From positions 2,480,001 through 2,544,000 of the forward strand of contig NZ_AP021875.1 in the NCBI RefSeq assembly GCF_009688965.1: 64,000 bases of DNA, given 5' to 3'. The notes beneath the pieces were generated by a model that saw only the letters and a list, made by a program, of their open reading frames with translations, was not told where the DNA came from and ran no database searches. The stretch is from Desulfosarcina widdelii. GTDB lineage: Bacteria; Desulfobacterota; Desulfobacteria; Desulfobacterales; Desulfosarcinaceae. Shown piece by piece: positions 17,024-25,307 of the stretch. The stretch's first letter is position 1. Each line of letters begins with the position of its first letter. A program made the position numbers and the translations under genes.

Positions 17024-17133
17024 GTAAGCGTTCACAGGGCACCGCATCTGCTTTGTTCCCGGGCATTTGAAGTACGGAATAGTACGTCTGCATGCCCGGC
17101 GCCTCGCATCTACGGCAGCCTGTAAACGCTTAC
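17024..17133. repeat. 110-bp long-stem palindrome upstream of the YcaO operon end
   Basis: The outer arms GTAAGCGTTCACAGG (17024-17038) and CCTGTAAACGCTTAC (17119-17133) are complementary at 14 of 15 positions. Nested inside are CCGGGCAT (17059-17066) with ATGCCCGG (17092-17099), and GTAC (17072-17075) with GTAC (17082-17085), all sharing a centre at about 17078.5 with a single-base bulge. The whole could extrude as one hairpin with mismatches. It lies 58 bp beyond the stop codon of the YcaO gene, so it could also end that transcript, though there is no T-run. Confidence 0.65.
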
Positions 17134-17190
17134 CGTGCGAGGGATTGAAATTCATTGGGCGCTTCAACCCCGTGAACAGCTACGAAAAGG

Positions 17191-18519
17191 TTATTCCGGA
17201 CAATCGGAAATAAAAAACGATTCCATCACCTGTTTAAACGATTCTCCGCGCCAGGTGGAATCCGGACGGGTATCGACGGAAGTCAGAATATCGCCGTGCA
17301 CGAATGGAAGAAAATCCGAAATACCCGGCAGGACCACTCTTGCCACAGGAAACTGAAGCACCGGGTGGGTGAGGTCCACAACGATGAAATCGGTTTCAAG
17401 ACTTTTGCAGATCTTTTTGATGGCTTCGATTTCCGACAGGATATCCTCGCTTTGGCGATCCCTGAAGGCAACGGTCTCCCCTTCTTCGAGAAAGGAGATG
17501 TCCTTTTGAGAGATGCAGCACTTGAACAGCAGGTACAGATTGGAGACGCGCGAGCGATGCACCACCGGCCGGTCCAGATCAGGCCGGGGCACGGACAGGG
17601 TGCCGCGGCCCTGCATGTATTCGGTCAGACAGCGGCTCAGCGCTTCTTCCATATTAAAGGCAACGCCGGGCACGAGAATCTTGTGCTCCAGTCTTCCCGG
17701 CGGAAGGTTGTGATTGATGAAAAGCACCCCAATGCTGGGAAATCGGCCGTCCATGGAGAAGTCTTTTACAATGACCTCCACGTTCTGGCTTTCGTAAAAG
17801 GCCAGCATGGGCGCCAGACGGCCATTGTTCAAAGTTACCTTGTCGATGGTTGGGACCCGCTGCTCGGGTTTGATGATCTGGATCTGGGTGTGCCGTTCGA
17901 ACACTTCGCAGGTGGCCTGGACAATGGCCTCTTCAAGGGTGTTTCCGGCGGCCATGCCGTTGGACGCGTTGATATAGGTAACGAAATTGACGGGCACCTT
18001 GACGGTTTTGTCCCGCACTACGGAATATCCGTCCACCCAGTGCCGGGCCATCCGGCTGTCTTTGATTCTGTCGATATCCACCGAACTCAAATGGGGCTGG
18101 TGGCGCAGCAGGGTTTCGATGGTCAGGCAGTCTTCTTTCAGGTCGTCCTGGTAGCTGTTGACATAGCCGTCCAGCCACTCGAAATTCAAAAAGCGGTTTA
18201 CCTGCCGGCTGTAAAGGGCGGGCATGTTGAAGCGCACCTTTTCTTCGAATGCCTGAAAAAACAGCCCTCCGCTGAAGCGCTCGGCCAGCTCGGCATGGGC
18301 GCTGGCCTGGCACAGCGCCGGCGTCAGTCCTTTGCCCTGGCACTGCAAGTCAATGGCGTCGATCCCGATCTGGGACCAGTGAATCCGGTCCGAAACCGTA
18401 AAAGGCATATAGCGGATATTGTAGCTCAGCCGATCGAAACCGGCGGTAATATTTCGGACGGTGTTTTCCGGTGTGTCGGTTTTCCCGAATTCGTTGCGAA
18501 CGTGGTTCTTGAGATTCAT
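17191..18519 (-). CDS. YcaO superfamily protein
   Basis: 442 residues with the YcaO ATP-binding pattern: SAHAELAERFS (Glu-x-x-E-R motif) near residue 72, NASNGMAAGNTLEEAIVQATCEVFERH in the middle, and a late ALSRCLTEYMQGR. YcaO enzymes use ATP to activate backbone amides in azoline or thioamide formation, or assist ribosomal protein S12 modification with RimO. No E1-like partner, TfuA or precursor peptide gene is evident beside it. It is last in a minus-strand series phasin-UbiB-YcaO, 35 bp after the ubiB-like gene, with a long palindrome beyond its stop. Confidence 0.85.
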   Translation of the reverse strand: MNLKNHVRNEFGKTDTPENTVRNITAGFDRLSYNIRYMPFTVSDRIHWSQIGIDAIDLQCQGKGLTPALCQASAHAELAERFSGGLFFQAFEEKVRFNMPALYSRQVNRFLNFEWLDGYVNSYQDDLKEDCLTIETLLRHQPHLSSVDIDRIKDSRMARHWVDGYSVVRDKTVKVPVNFVTYINASNGMAAGNTLEEAIVQATCEVFERHTQIQIIKPEQRVPTIDKVTLNNGRLAPMLAFYESQNVEVIVKDFSMDGRFPSIGVLFINHNLPPGRLEHKILVPGVAFNMEEALSRCLTEYMQGRGTLSVPRPDLDRPVVHRSRVSNLYLLFKCCISQKDISFLEEGETVAFRDRQSEDILSEIEAIKKICKSLETDFIVVDLTHPVLQFPVARVVLPGISDFLPFVHGDILTSVDTRPDSTWRGESFKQVMESFFISDCPE

Positions 18520-18554
18520 GGGGTACTTTCCAAATGGATTGAAATCGATGGTGG

Positions 18555-20252
18555 TTACAGCTTCCCTTTTTTAATGATTGCCACCAGCAGCCACAAGCCC
18601 ATGATGGCGGCGGCCAGAAATCCGATGATGCCGATCAGGGAGATGCCGTAAAACAGCGGCGGGGTTTTGGAGATGACGATCAGGGCCGATCCGATGATCA
18701 GCGCGGCGATGATGATCGCAAAAGAGACGCGGTTGCTGATCTGATCGTGGGTGTGAAGCATCTTCTCCATGTTTTTCAGTTCCAGCATGAAGGTCAGCTT
18801 CTTCTGGCGGATGGTGCGGGTGATCTCCAACAGGTCTTTGGGAAACTCCTGTATGAAATCCAGGTACTGGGCGACGATGCTCAGCGCATCGCTGCTCAAA
18901 CGCCTGGGAGAAAACCGGGAGAGTTTGACCTGCTTGATGAACGGTTCGGCGTGGGCGATCATGTCGAAGTCGGGATCCAGTTCCAACCCCACCCCCTCTA
19001 CGGTGCTGATGGCTTTCATCATCAGAAAAATCTCCGGGGGAATTCGCATCCGATGCTGGGCGGCCAGTTCGAGCATGTTCTGCAGCAGCTTGCCGACATG
19101 AATGTCCTTCAAGGGCCGGTAAAGGTGTTCGCCCATGAAATCGGCCACGTCCTTGCCCAGTAGGCGCATGTCCGGCTCTTCGTCCCAGAGGGTTAGTTTG
19201 AGCAGCACCCGGGTGGTGCGCGGTTCGTCACGGCGCACCACGGCGTCCACCAGTTCCACGAAGGCCTCTCGCGTGGCGCGCTCCACACTGCCCATCATAC
19301 CGAAGTCCAGCAGGCAGATAACGTTCTTGGGCAAGACGAACAGGTTGCCGGGATGGGGATCGGCGTGGAAAAAGCCGTGCTCGAAAATCTGGGTCAGCAG
19401 GATATCGGCCCCGCGCCGGGTGATCAATTTGCGGTCGTAGCCGTTGTCATCGAGGCGATCCAGCAGGGAAACCTTGACGCCGTCGATGAACTCGGTGGTC
19501 AGAACCCGTTCGGTGGTGGCTTCCCGGTACACCTTGGGGATGTATACCGTATCGTCGTGGAGAAAAGATCGGGCCACCCGCTCCATGCTGGTGGCTTCCA
19601 GGGTGTAGTTCATCTCCTTTTCGATGGAGCGGGCGAATTCTTCGACGATTTTGACCGGCCGGTGGTGGGCCAGCTCCTCGATGTGGCGCTCGGCCAGGGT
19701 GGCCAGGTGGAGCATGATCTCCAGGTCCACCTCCACAATTTTGCGGATCCCCGGCCGCTGCACCTTGACCGCCACCTCCTCACCGTCCTTGAGCCGGGCC
19801 CGGTGAACCTGCCCGATGGACGCCGAGGCCAATGGCTCGGGATCCAGATAATCGAAAAGGCTGTCGACCGGTTGGCCGGTTTCGTCGCGGATAATGCGGG
19901 TGACGTCCGAAAAGGGAAACGAGGGGACTTTGTCCTGAAGCTTGGCCAGCTCGCGGACGAAATCTACGGGCACCAAGTCCGGACGGGTAGAGAGGATCTG
20001 GCCCAACTTGATGTAGGTCGGCCCCAGTTCCTCGATGGCCATCCGGACCCGCACCGCCCTGGAGAGGCGTTCCATGCGCTCCTTGCGATTTCGGGAAATC
20101 ACCTGCAGACCGATCTCGATATACTGGTCGATCTTCAGCAGCTCGATGATATCTTCGAAACCGTATTTGAAAAAAACCCCCAGAATCTGGCGGTAGCGGT
20201 TCAGGTTCCGATAGGTGCGGCCGAAAACGCCGATTTTACGTATGCTGATCAT
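18555..20252 (-). CDS. ABC1/UbiB atypical kinase family protein
   Basis: 565 residues. The KxGQ signature is KLGQ at 82-85 in YIKLGQILSTRPDLVP. It is followed by the Ala-rich loop SASIGQVHRARL, the lysine in EEVAVKVQRPG, FFHADPHPGNLF and the metal-binding LLDFGMMG. Two C-terminal hydrophobic helices (about 510-560) anchor it in the membrane. UbiB/Coq8 relatives act as ATPases supporting isoprenoid-quinone synthesis; in a menaquinone-using anaerobe the exact target is unknown. It starts 10 bp after the phasin-like gene and is followed by the YcaO gene, so one transcript is likely. Confidence 0.9.
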   Translation of the reverse strand: MISIRKIGVFGRTYRNLNRYRQILGVFFKYGFEDIIELLKIDQYIEIGLQVISRNRKERMERLSRAVRVRMAIEELGPTYIKLGQILSTRPDLVPVDFVRELAKLQDKVPSFPFSDVTRIIRDETGQPVDSLFDYLDPEPLASASIGQVHRARLKDGEEVAVKVQRPGIRKIVEVDLEIMLHLATLAERHIEELAHHRPVKIVEEFARSIEKEMNYTLEATSMERVARSFLHDDTVYIPKVYREATTERVLTTEFIDGVKVSLLDRLDDNGYDRKLITRRGADILLTQIFEHGFFHADPHPGNLFVLPKNVICLLDFGMMGSVERATREAFVELVDAVVRRDEPRTTRVLLKLTLWDEEPDMRLLGKDVADFMGEHLYRPLKDIHVGKLLQNMLELAAQHRMRIPPEIFLMMKAISTVEGVGLELDPDFDMIAHAEPFIKQVKLSRFSPRRLSSDALSIVAQYLDFIQEFPKDLLEITRTIRQKKLTFMLELKNMEKMLHTHDQISNRVSFAIIIAALIIGSALIVISKTPPLFYGISLIGIIGFLAAAIMGLWLLVAIIKKGKL

Positions 20253-20262
20253 CCGGCCAGCA

Positions 20263-20580
20263 TCAGGACGCAGAATCGTCGCCCTGACTGCTGATCAACT
20301 TCTTCAGGTCGCGGATCTCTTTTTTAAGGCCCTTGAGGTCGTCCTGGGTGACCACGTCGGCTTTTTTGAGCAGGTCTTTGACGCTCTTCTCGACGCGCTC
20401 CTCCAGCTTCTTCTGGGCATCCTCATAGCGGTCTTGCAGTTCGTCGATGAACTTGCGCCCTTCTTTTTCGGTCATCTTGCTCTGCTCGGCCACTTCTTTG
20501 GCCAGATCTTCCACCTCGTCCCAAGCCTTAAGGGCCAGGCCGACGCCGGCAAGCATGCTTTTTCTAACCAGATCGAACAT
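20263..20580 (-). CDS. Phasin-family (PhaF-like) coiled-coil protein
   Basis: 105 residues, almost all helical and charged, starting MFDLVRKSMLAGVGLALKA, followed by a heptad-rich coiled coil (KMTEKEGRKFIDELQDRYEDA to LKGLKKEIRDLKKLI). This is the pattern of short phasin/PhaF-type proteins and of small partners of UbiB proteins. The open frame reaches 20670, but the ATG at 20580 has AAGGAG just upstream. No polyhydroxyalkanoate synthase gene is in the window, so granule binding is not supported by context; membrane or UbiB association is my inference. Confidence 0.75.
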   Translation of the reverse strand: MFDLVRKSMLAGVGLALKAWDEVEDLAKEVAEQSKMTEKEGRKFIDELQDRYEDAQKKLEERVEKSVKDLLKKADVVTQDDLKGLKKEIRDLKKLISSQGDDSAS

Positions 20581-20893
20581 CAGAATCTCCTTTTTCATGA
20601 ATGGGATCGGAACTGCATCGAAGTCGGGAACATTGTTGGCAAATCTACCACATGGCATCTTTATTGGCAAGGCGTAGCGCGTCCTTTAAAACCGGACAAC
20701 CGCCGTTGGATCGGAGATTGTAATACGGGATTGCCTTTACCCCTCACCCTACGCTTCGTCCCTTTGGGGATCGTCCTTGGATATTTTTAAGACAGGGGGT
20801 AAGGATTGGATTCGATGGCAATAGCGAATCGGTTACGGGGTCCGACTGCGATACCGATACCGATGGAGGGGATGTTCGCACCGGTTTCTACCC

Positions 20894-20922
20894 TTGACTG
20901 TTTTTCATAACTAGCTTAACAA
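20894..20922 (+). promoter_or_regulatory. Candidate sigma-70 promoter for cooC
   Basis: TTGACT (20894-20899) and TAACAA (20917-20922) are separated by 17 bp, about 90 bp before the cooC-like gene. The -10 box lies in a small palindrome, AGCTTAACAAGCT. The rest of the 432-bp interval 20581-21012 shows no gene and no other clear site. Confidence 0.3.
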
Positions 20923-21012
20923 GCTGTGAATCGTTCGAAAGCAGGCTGCCGTGCCCCCTCCTGCGGCCTGCATAATTAGCACGTCCGAAGACGCTGAAAG
21001 GAGTTTTGCACT

Positions 21013-21762
21013 ATGCCCGTATCCATCGCAATGGCCGGCAAAGGAGGAACTGGAAAAACCACCGTATCCGGCCTGCTGATCAAATATCTGGTTGACCGGG
21101 GAAAAGGCCCGGTGTTGGCAGTCGATGCCGACGCCAACGCCAACCTGAACGAAGTTCTGGGCCTGGAGGTCACCGACACCCTGGGCCATGCCCGCGAGGA
21201 AATGAAAAAAGGAAGCGTCCCCAGCGGTATGACCAAAGACGTCTTTATATCCATGCGTATGGAACAGGCCATCATGGAACAGGCGGGGTTCGACCTGGTG
21301 GTCATGGGCCAGCCGGAAGGGTCCGGCTGCTATTGTGCCGCCAACACCCTGCTGACCGGATTTCTGGAAAGGCTCTCCGGCAACTACCCTTATGTGGTCA
21401 TGGACAACGAGGCCGGCATGGAACACCTGAGCCGGCTGACCACCAAGAATGTGGAAGTGCTGCTGATCGTTACCGACACGTCCAGGCGAGGCCTGCAGGC
21501 AGGGCTGCGCATCCACAAGCTGGCCAATGACTTGAACCTCGGGGTGACCAAAGCCTATATCATCGTCAACCAGGCCAAAAATGACCCCACCGGCGAGGTC
21601 AAAACAATGATCGACGAGGCGGGGCTGGAACTGGCCGGAGTAATTCCGGAAGACGAACAGGTCTATGAATACGATCTGGAGGGCCGCCCCACAATCGAAA
21701 TCGACGCAAATAACCCGGCGCTGAAGGCCGCCTACTCGATTTTCGACCGGGTCATTCCCTGA
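21013..21762 (+). CDS. cooC: CooC-type nickel-insertion ATPase
   Basis: 249 residues of the MinD/ParA-like SIMIBI class. The deviant Walker A GKGGTGKTT is at 9-17, VDADANANL at about 37-45, and a C-x-C motif (Cys106, Cys108 in GSGCYCAAN) matches the nickel-binding dimer-interface motif of CooC. It ends with EGRPTIEIDANNPA. CooC proteins help insert nickel into carbon monoxide dehydrogenase or CODH/acetyl-CoA synthase. No CODH gene is in the window, but sulfate reducers with the Wood-Ljungdahl pathway need this maturation. AAAGGAG lies just upstream. A corrinoid activator gene 4.4 kb downstream fits the same pathway. Confidence 0.88.
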   Translation: MPVSIAMAGKGGTGKTTVSGLLIKYLVDRGKGPVLAVDADANANLNEVLGLEVTDTLGHAREEMKKGSVPSGMTKDVFISMRMEQAIMEQAGFDLVVMGQPEGSGCYCAANTLLTGFLERLSGNYPYVVMDNEAGMEHLSRLTTKNVEVLLIVTDTSRRGLQAGLRIHKLANDLNLGVTKAYIIVNQAKNDPTGEVKTMIDEAGLELAGVIPEDEQVYEYDLEGRPTIEIDANNPALKAAYSIFDRVIP

Positions 21763-21867
21763 AATAAGAACCATTTCAGTACAGGGACCCGGCGCCCTAT
21801 TGTGCAGCAACGGCCGTTGTAAGCGCTTGCCAACCCGATCGCCCGGATTCACGGGAGAAGGAAGCCT

Positions 21868-22818
21868 ATGAAAAAAACCGGCTACTTGCACGACAACAGG
21901 TATCTGCTCCACGATACGGGACCCTACCATCCGGAGATGGCCGAACGCCTCACCGCCGTTTACGAGGGCATCAAGGCGGCCGGTCTGCTGGATCAGCTTA
22001 TCCTCATTCCGGCCGTCCGGGCCGATATCAAGTGGATCGAAGCGGTACACGATCCGAGATACATTCGCCGCTTCGAAGAGGTCTGCCTGTCCGGCAACCG
22101 CACTTTCGACTACCCCGACAACCAGATGTGCGTCGACACCTACGAGACGGCGTTCCTGGCGGTGGGGGGGGTTCTGGACGCCGCCAGACGGATCATGGAG
22201 GGAGAACTGGACAACGCCTTTTGCGCCGTCCGGCCTCCCGGCCATCACGCCGAGTACAATCAGGCCATGGGGTTCTGCTACTTCAACAACGTGGCCATAG
22301 CGGCCCGCTACCTGCAGATGGAATTCGGCATCCAGCGAGTCGGCATCGTTGACTTCGATGTCCACCATGGCAACGGCACCCAGCACCTGTTCGAAAAGGA
22401 CCCCACGGTCTTTTACTACTCCATCCACCAGCATCCCTCCTTTGCCTTTCCGGGAACCGGCCGCGAATTCGAGGCCGGCGTCGAAATTGGTGCGGGATTC
22501 ACCAAAAATTCTCCCGTGCTGCCCGGCCAGGGAGACGACATCTACCGAAAACTGCTGCAGAGCGACCTGCTGCCGGTCTTCGAACGCTTCAAGCCGGAGG
22601 TGCTTCTCGTCTCCACCGGATTTGACGGCCATGAGAGCGACGACATGTCCGATGTCTCCCTCACCACCGAAGGCTACTCCTGGATCATGGAAACGATTAT
22701 GCAACTGGGCCGCCAGTATGCCGACGGCCGGGTGCTTTCGGTGCTGGAGGGCGGCTATTGCCTGGAAAAGCTCGGGGAACTGGCAGCCAACCACGTCAGG
22801 ATTCTGCTGGAAGGATAA
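21868..22818 (+). CDS. acuC: Histone deacetylase-family protein, AcuC-like
   Basis: 316 residues of the arginase/deacetylase fold. The catalytic His pair is at 126-127 in RPPGHHAE, zinc ligands Asp164 and His166 in VDFDVHHGNGT, a third ligand Asp253 in STGFDGHESD, and the catalytic Tyr297 in EGGYCLE. All active-site residues are present, so it should deacylate lysines or small acyl-amines. AcuC in Bacillus deacetylates acetyl-CoA synthetase. The next gene encodes a CBS/ACT protein like AcuB, supporting that assignment. GAAGGAAG precedes the ATG. Confidence 0.85.
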   Translation: MKKTGYLHDNRYLLHDTGPYHPEMAERLTAVYEGIKAAGLLDQLILIPAVRADIKWIEAVHDPRYIRRFEEVCLSGNRTFDYPDNQMCVDTYETAFLAVGGVLDAARRIMEGELDNAFCAVRPPGHHAEYNQAMGFCYFNNVAIAARYLQMEFGIQRVGIVDFDVHHGNGTQHLFEKDPTVFYYSIHQHPSFAFPGTGREFEAGVEIGAGFTKNSPVLPGQGDDIYRKLLQSDLLPVFERFKPEVLLVSTGFDGHESDDMSDVSLTTEGYSWIMETIMQLGRQYADGRVLSVLEGGYCLEKLGELAANHVRILLEG

Positions 22819-22909
22819 GGGCACCATTGGCAAAAAAAGAATGGCTTTTCCGTGTCACTTCTCAATTCGTGAGCACGAAATAAAGACATAACGATTGGAG
22901 GATACAACT

Positions 22910-23587
22910 ATGTTCGTAAGCCGCTCCATGGTTTCGGAAGTCATTACCATCGATAAAGACGCATCCGTTTTTGAGGCCCAGGAGAAGATGGCTGCCAAAG
23001 GCATCCGCCACCTGCCCGTTGTCGACGCCGAAAACGTTCTGATCGGCATCGTCACAGACCGGGATGTCCGCAGCGCCATGCCCTACGAGCTGCTCAAGGA
23101 GAAATGTGATCCCAGCAAACGGGAGGAACTGGCCCGGATGAAGGTGGAAGAGATCATGACCCGCAACCCCAAAACCATCTCTCCCATGTACACCATCCAG
23201 GACGCCCTGCTGATGATCCAGAAAGAGCGGGTGGGCGCCTTTCCCGTTGTGGACGACGAGGGCAAACTCAAAGGGATCCTGTCCGTCCGGGATCTTTTGC
23301 GCGCCTTTATCAATGTCCTGGGAATCGGTCAGCCCGGCACCCTGGTGGGAATCGAAGTGGAAGAGAAGGTGGGCCAGTTGAAAAGGATCGTCGACGCCAT
23401 CACCGAAGAGAACATCTCGTTCGGCAGCGTTCTGGTCGCACGGACCTGGGAGGAGGGCAAGCGGGCCGTGTTTCCCTATCTGCTCACCAACAATGTCGCC
23501 AGAATCAAAAAGAAGCTGACGGGTATGGGGTACACATTGATCGACCCCATGGATTGGTACCTGGACCAACTGCCGAAAAAATCGTAG
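22910..23587 (+). CDS. acuB: CBS-pair and ACT-like domain protein, AcuB-like
   Basis: 225 residues: two CBS motifs (about 1-60 with IRHLPVVDAENVLIGIVTDRD; about 78-135 with GAFPVVDDEGKLKGILSVRD), then an ACT-like region (about 138-215) ending in a hydrophobic C-terminus. CBS pairs usually bind adenine nucleotides. AcuB of Bacillus has this architecture and is encoded with acuC. The frame can begin at TTG 22895, but GGAGG at 22897-22901 is correctly spaced for the ATG at 22910. It follows acuC by 91 bp and probably reports energy charge to acetyl-CoA metabolism (inference). Confidence 0.8.
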   Translation: MFVSRSMVSEVITIDKDASVFEAQEKMAAKGIRHLPVVDAENVLIGIVTDRDVRSAMPYELLKEKCDPSKREELARMKVEEIMTRNPKTISPMYTIQDALLMIQKERVGAFPVVDDEGKLKGILSVRDLLRAFINVLGIGQPGTLVGIEVEEKVGQLKRIVDAITEENISFGSVLVARTWEEGKRAVFPYLLTNNVARIKKKLTGMGYTLIDPMDWYLDQLPKKS

Positions 23588-23615
23588 CCGTCCGGTCGCA
23601 GCAATTCTCCAGGCC

Positions 23616-24434
23616 ATGACATCCAACCCTTATCAGGATCTTTACATTTACTACGTGTCGGGAAAATTCCGACCGCCCCGGAATTTTAATCCCGACCACT
23701 ACATCGGCACCTGGGAAGAGGGAGACTTCTCTTTTCTCTTTTTTACCCGACCAAACCCGACCCTGGTCGAGAAAGCCGTTGCTGAACTGCCCGGTCTGTC
23801 GTTGATCGACCATTACCACATGACCTACGATCAGTGGCAGGGTGGTGAAATCGTGCCCTGCGACATCGGTCCCTTTACCATCGCCCCGCCTTGGAACACA
23901 CCGCCCGACGGGCTCCCGGCCGCGACCATCCTGCTCGATCCGGGCGTCGTTTTCGGCACCGGCACCCACCCCACGACCCGCGACTGTATGGAGGCGCTGC
24001 AGATGGCCTTTGACGACGGGCAGATCCAAGCCGCCCTGGATCTGGGTACGGGGACCGGCCTGCTGGCGCTGGCGGCCGCCCGGTTGGGCTGTCCCAAAGT
24101 TCTGGCCACCGACCTCACCCTGCTGGCCAGCCAAACCGCACAAAGAAACGTTCGCCTCAATGGACTGACGGACCGAATCCTTGTGGCGCAAGGGGATGCC
24201 GAGAAATTTATAGACTTTACGAGCGACCTTGTGGTATCGAATATCCATTACGATGTCATGAAAAACCTTGTCCGATCCGCGGGTTTTCTCAACAAGAAGC
24301 GCTTCATTCTGTCCGGACTGATGCGCAGTGAAGCCGCACGTATCGAGTCGGTGCTGGCCGATCTCCCGGTGGAAATCTTTTGCCGCTGGGATCAAAATGG
24401 TATTTGGCACACCTTTTACGGTGCAACCGTTTGA
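23616..24434 (+). CDS. prmA: Ribosomal protein L11 methyltransferase-like (PrmA family)
   Basis: 272 residues. The PrmA signature DPGVVFGTGTHPTTRDCMEAL is followed by the SAM-binding Gly loop LDLGTGTGLLALAAARLG, an acidic ATDLTLLA strand, and VVSNIHYDVMKNL at the position of the usual N-P-P/N-I-L motif. PrmA trimethylates lysines of L11, but relatives lacking the N-terminal substrate domain modify other proteins. The N-terminus here (about 100 residues) is divergent from the E. coli type. It starts 28 bp after acuB and is 26 bp before an MBL hydrolase gene, so is part of the same gene string. Confidence 0.75.
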   Translation: MTSNPYQDLYIYYVSGKFRPPRNFNPDHYIGTWEEGDFSFLFFTRPNPTLVEKAVAELPGLSLIDHYHMTYDQWQGGEIVPCDIGPFTIAPPWNTPPDGLPAATILLDPGVVFGTGTHPTTRDCMEALQMAFDDGQIQAALDLGTGTGLLALAAARLGCPKVLATDLTLLASQTAQRNVRLNGLTDRILVAQGDAEKFIDFTSDLVVSNIHYDVMKNLVRSAGFLNKKRFILSGLMRSEAARIESVLADLPVEIFCRWDQNGIWHTFYGATV

Positions 24435-24460
24435 CGACGCGGTTTTAAAAAGGGCAGACC

Positions 24461-25300
24461 ATGGTCATTACGTGCTGGGGCTCCAGAGGATCCATACCTG
24501 TCTCCGGGAAATCGTACATCAAGTACGGCGGCGATACGACCTGTATCGACATCCGTACCGAAAGCGACGATATCATTATCGTGGATGCGGGAACCGGCAT
24601 CCGGCGGTTGGGCAATCATCTCATCGAAGAAGGCCGCTATCGTTACAACTTTCTGCTCACCCACGGCCACTGGGACCATCTGATGGGGTTTCCGTTCTTC
24701 AAACCCCTGTTTCTTTCCAAAACCGAAATTCACATGCATCGGGCGCCGTTCCACAAGAAATTCATGGAAAGCATGTTTTCAAAGGTCATGGCGCCGCCCA
24801 ACTTCCCGGTTCGGTATATCGATCTCAAAGCCAAAATCGTCTGGGAGGAAGGCCACCCTGCGGAATTTACGATCGGATCGGCTACCGTGGTACCCATCCC
24901 CATCAGCCACCCCAATACCGGAAAAGGGTATAAATTCATCGAAAACGGGAAAACGTTCGTTTTCATCACCGACAACGAACTCGGGTTCGTTCATCCCGGA
25001 GGGCTTCCCTTTCAGGACTATGTCGATTTTTGCACCGGCGCGGACCTGTTGATCCACGATGGAGAATACACCGAAGCCGAATACGCAAACCTCATCGAAT
25101 GGGGGCACTCCTCCTATACCGATGTGTTGAATCTGGCGTTTCAGGCCGGGGTCAAGCGACTGGGGCTGTTTCATCTCAACCAGGAGCGCACCGACGACCA
25201 GGTAGACGCGATCGTCGATCGCTGCCGGCAGATCATCGCCGAAAAAGGCGAGACGCTGGAGTGCTTCGCCGTTGGCACGGATATGCAATTCAGGCTGTAG
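24461..25300 (+). CDS. MBL-fold metallo-hydrolase
   Basis: 279 residues of the metallo-beta-lactamase fold. HGHWDH (68-73) provides three metal ligands, preceded by the strand-end IVDAGTGIRRLG and followed by later His and Asp ligands (HPGGLPFQDYVD and LLIHDGEYT). The pattern GSRGSIPVSG near the N-terminus is typical of the RNase Z-like/phosphodiesterase subgroup, including proteins linked to cyclic-nucleotide hydrolysis. The exact substrate is unknown. It is embedded between prmA and the sirtuin gene, with only a few bases on each side. Confidence 0.85.
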   Translation: MVITCWGSRGSIPVSGKSYIKYGGDTTCIDIRTESDDIIIVDAGTGIRRLGNHLIEEGRYRYNFLLTHGHWDHLMGFPFFKPLFLSKTEIHMHRAPFHKKFMESMFSKVMAPPNFPVRYIDLKAKIVWEEGHPAEFTIGSATVVPIPISHPNTGKGYKFIENGKTFVFITDNELGFVHPGGLPFQDYVDFCTGADLLIHDGEYTEAEYANLIEWGHSSYTDVLNLAFQAGVKRLGLFHLNQERTDDQVDAIVDRCRQIIAEKGETLECFAVGTDMQFRL

Positions 25301-25307
25301 GCTTTTT

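Larger units (their letters stand above)
16217..17190. other. Non-coding, repeat-rich interval
   Basis: No convincing gene is present in these 974 bp. The interval holds a GC hairpin (GCCCCCT/AGGGGGC, 16567-16584), a 24-bp inverted repeat pair (16608-16767) and a 110-bp palindrome (17024-17133), each listed separately. The short frames crossing it have no codon bias, no ribosome binding sites and run through the palindromes. The first 350 bp presumably carry the kinase promoter region in reverse and otherwise show nothing I can identify. Confidence 0.6.

Noticed and set aside
17024..17133. Integron attC site
   Set aside because: Although the overall palindrome resembles one, the GTTRRRY and RYYYAAC core boxes are not placed correctly and no integrase is in the window.
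16285..17167. Several 60-90 codon frames in the repeat-rich interval
   Set aside because: They cross the inverted repeats, lack ribosome binding sites, overlap one another in all frames and show no codon preference.
20911..22833. 640-codon open frame on the minus strand opposite cooC and acuC
   Set aside because: It is a complement shadow of two genes with full catalytic motifs; its translation is rich in His/Gly/Asp/Val typical of GC-rich antisense frames and matches no family.
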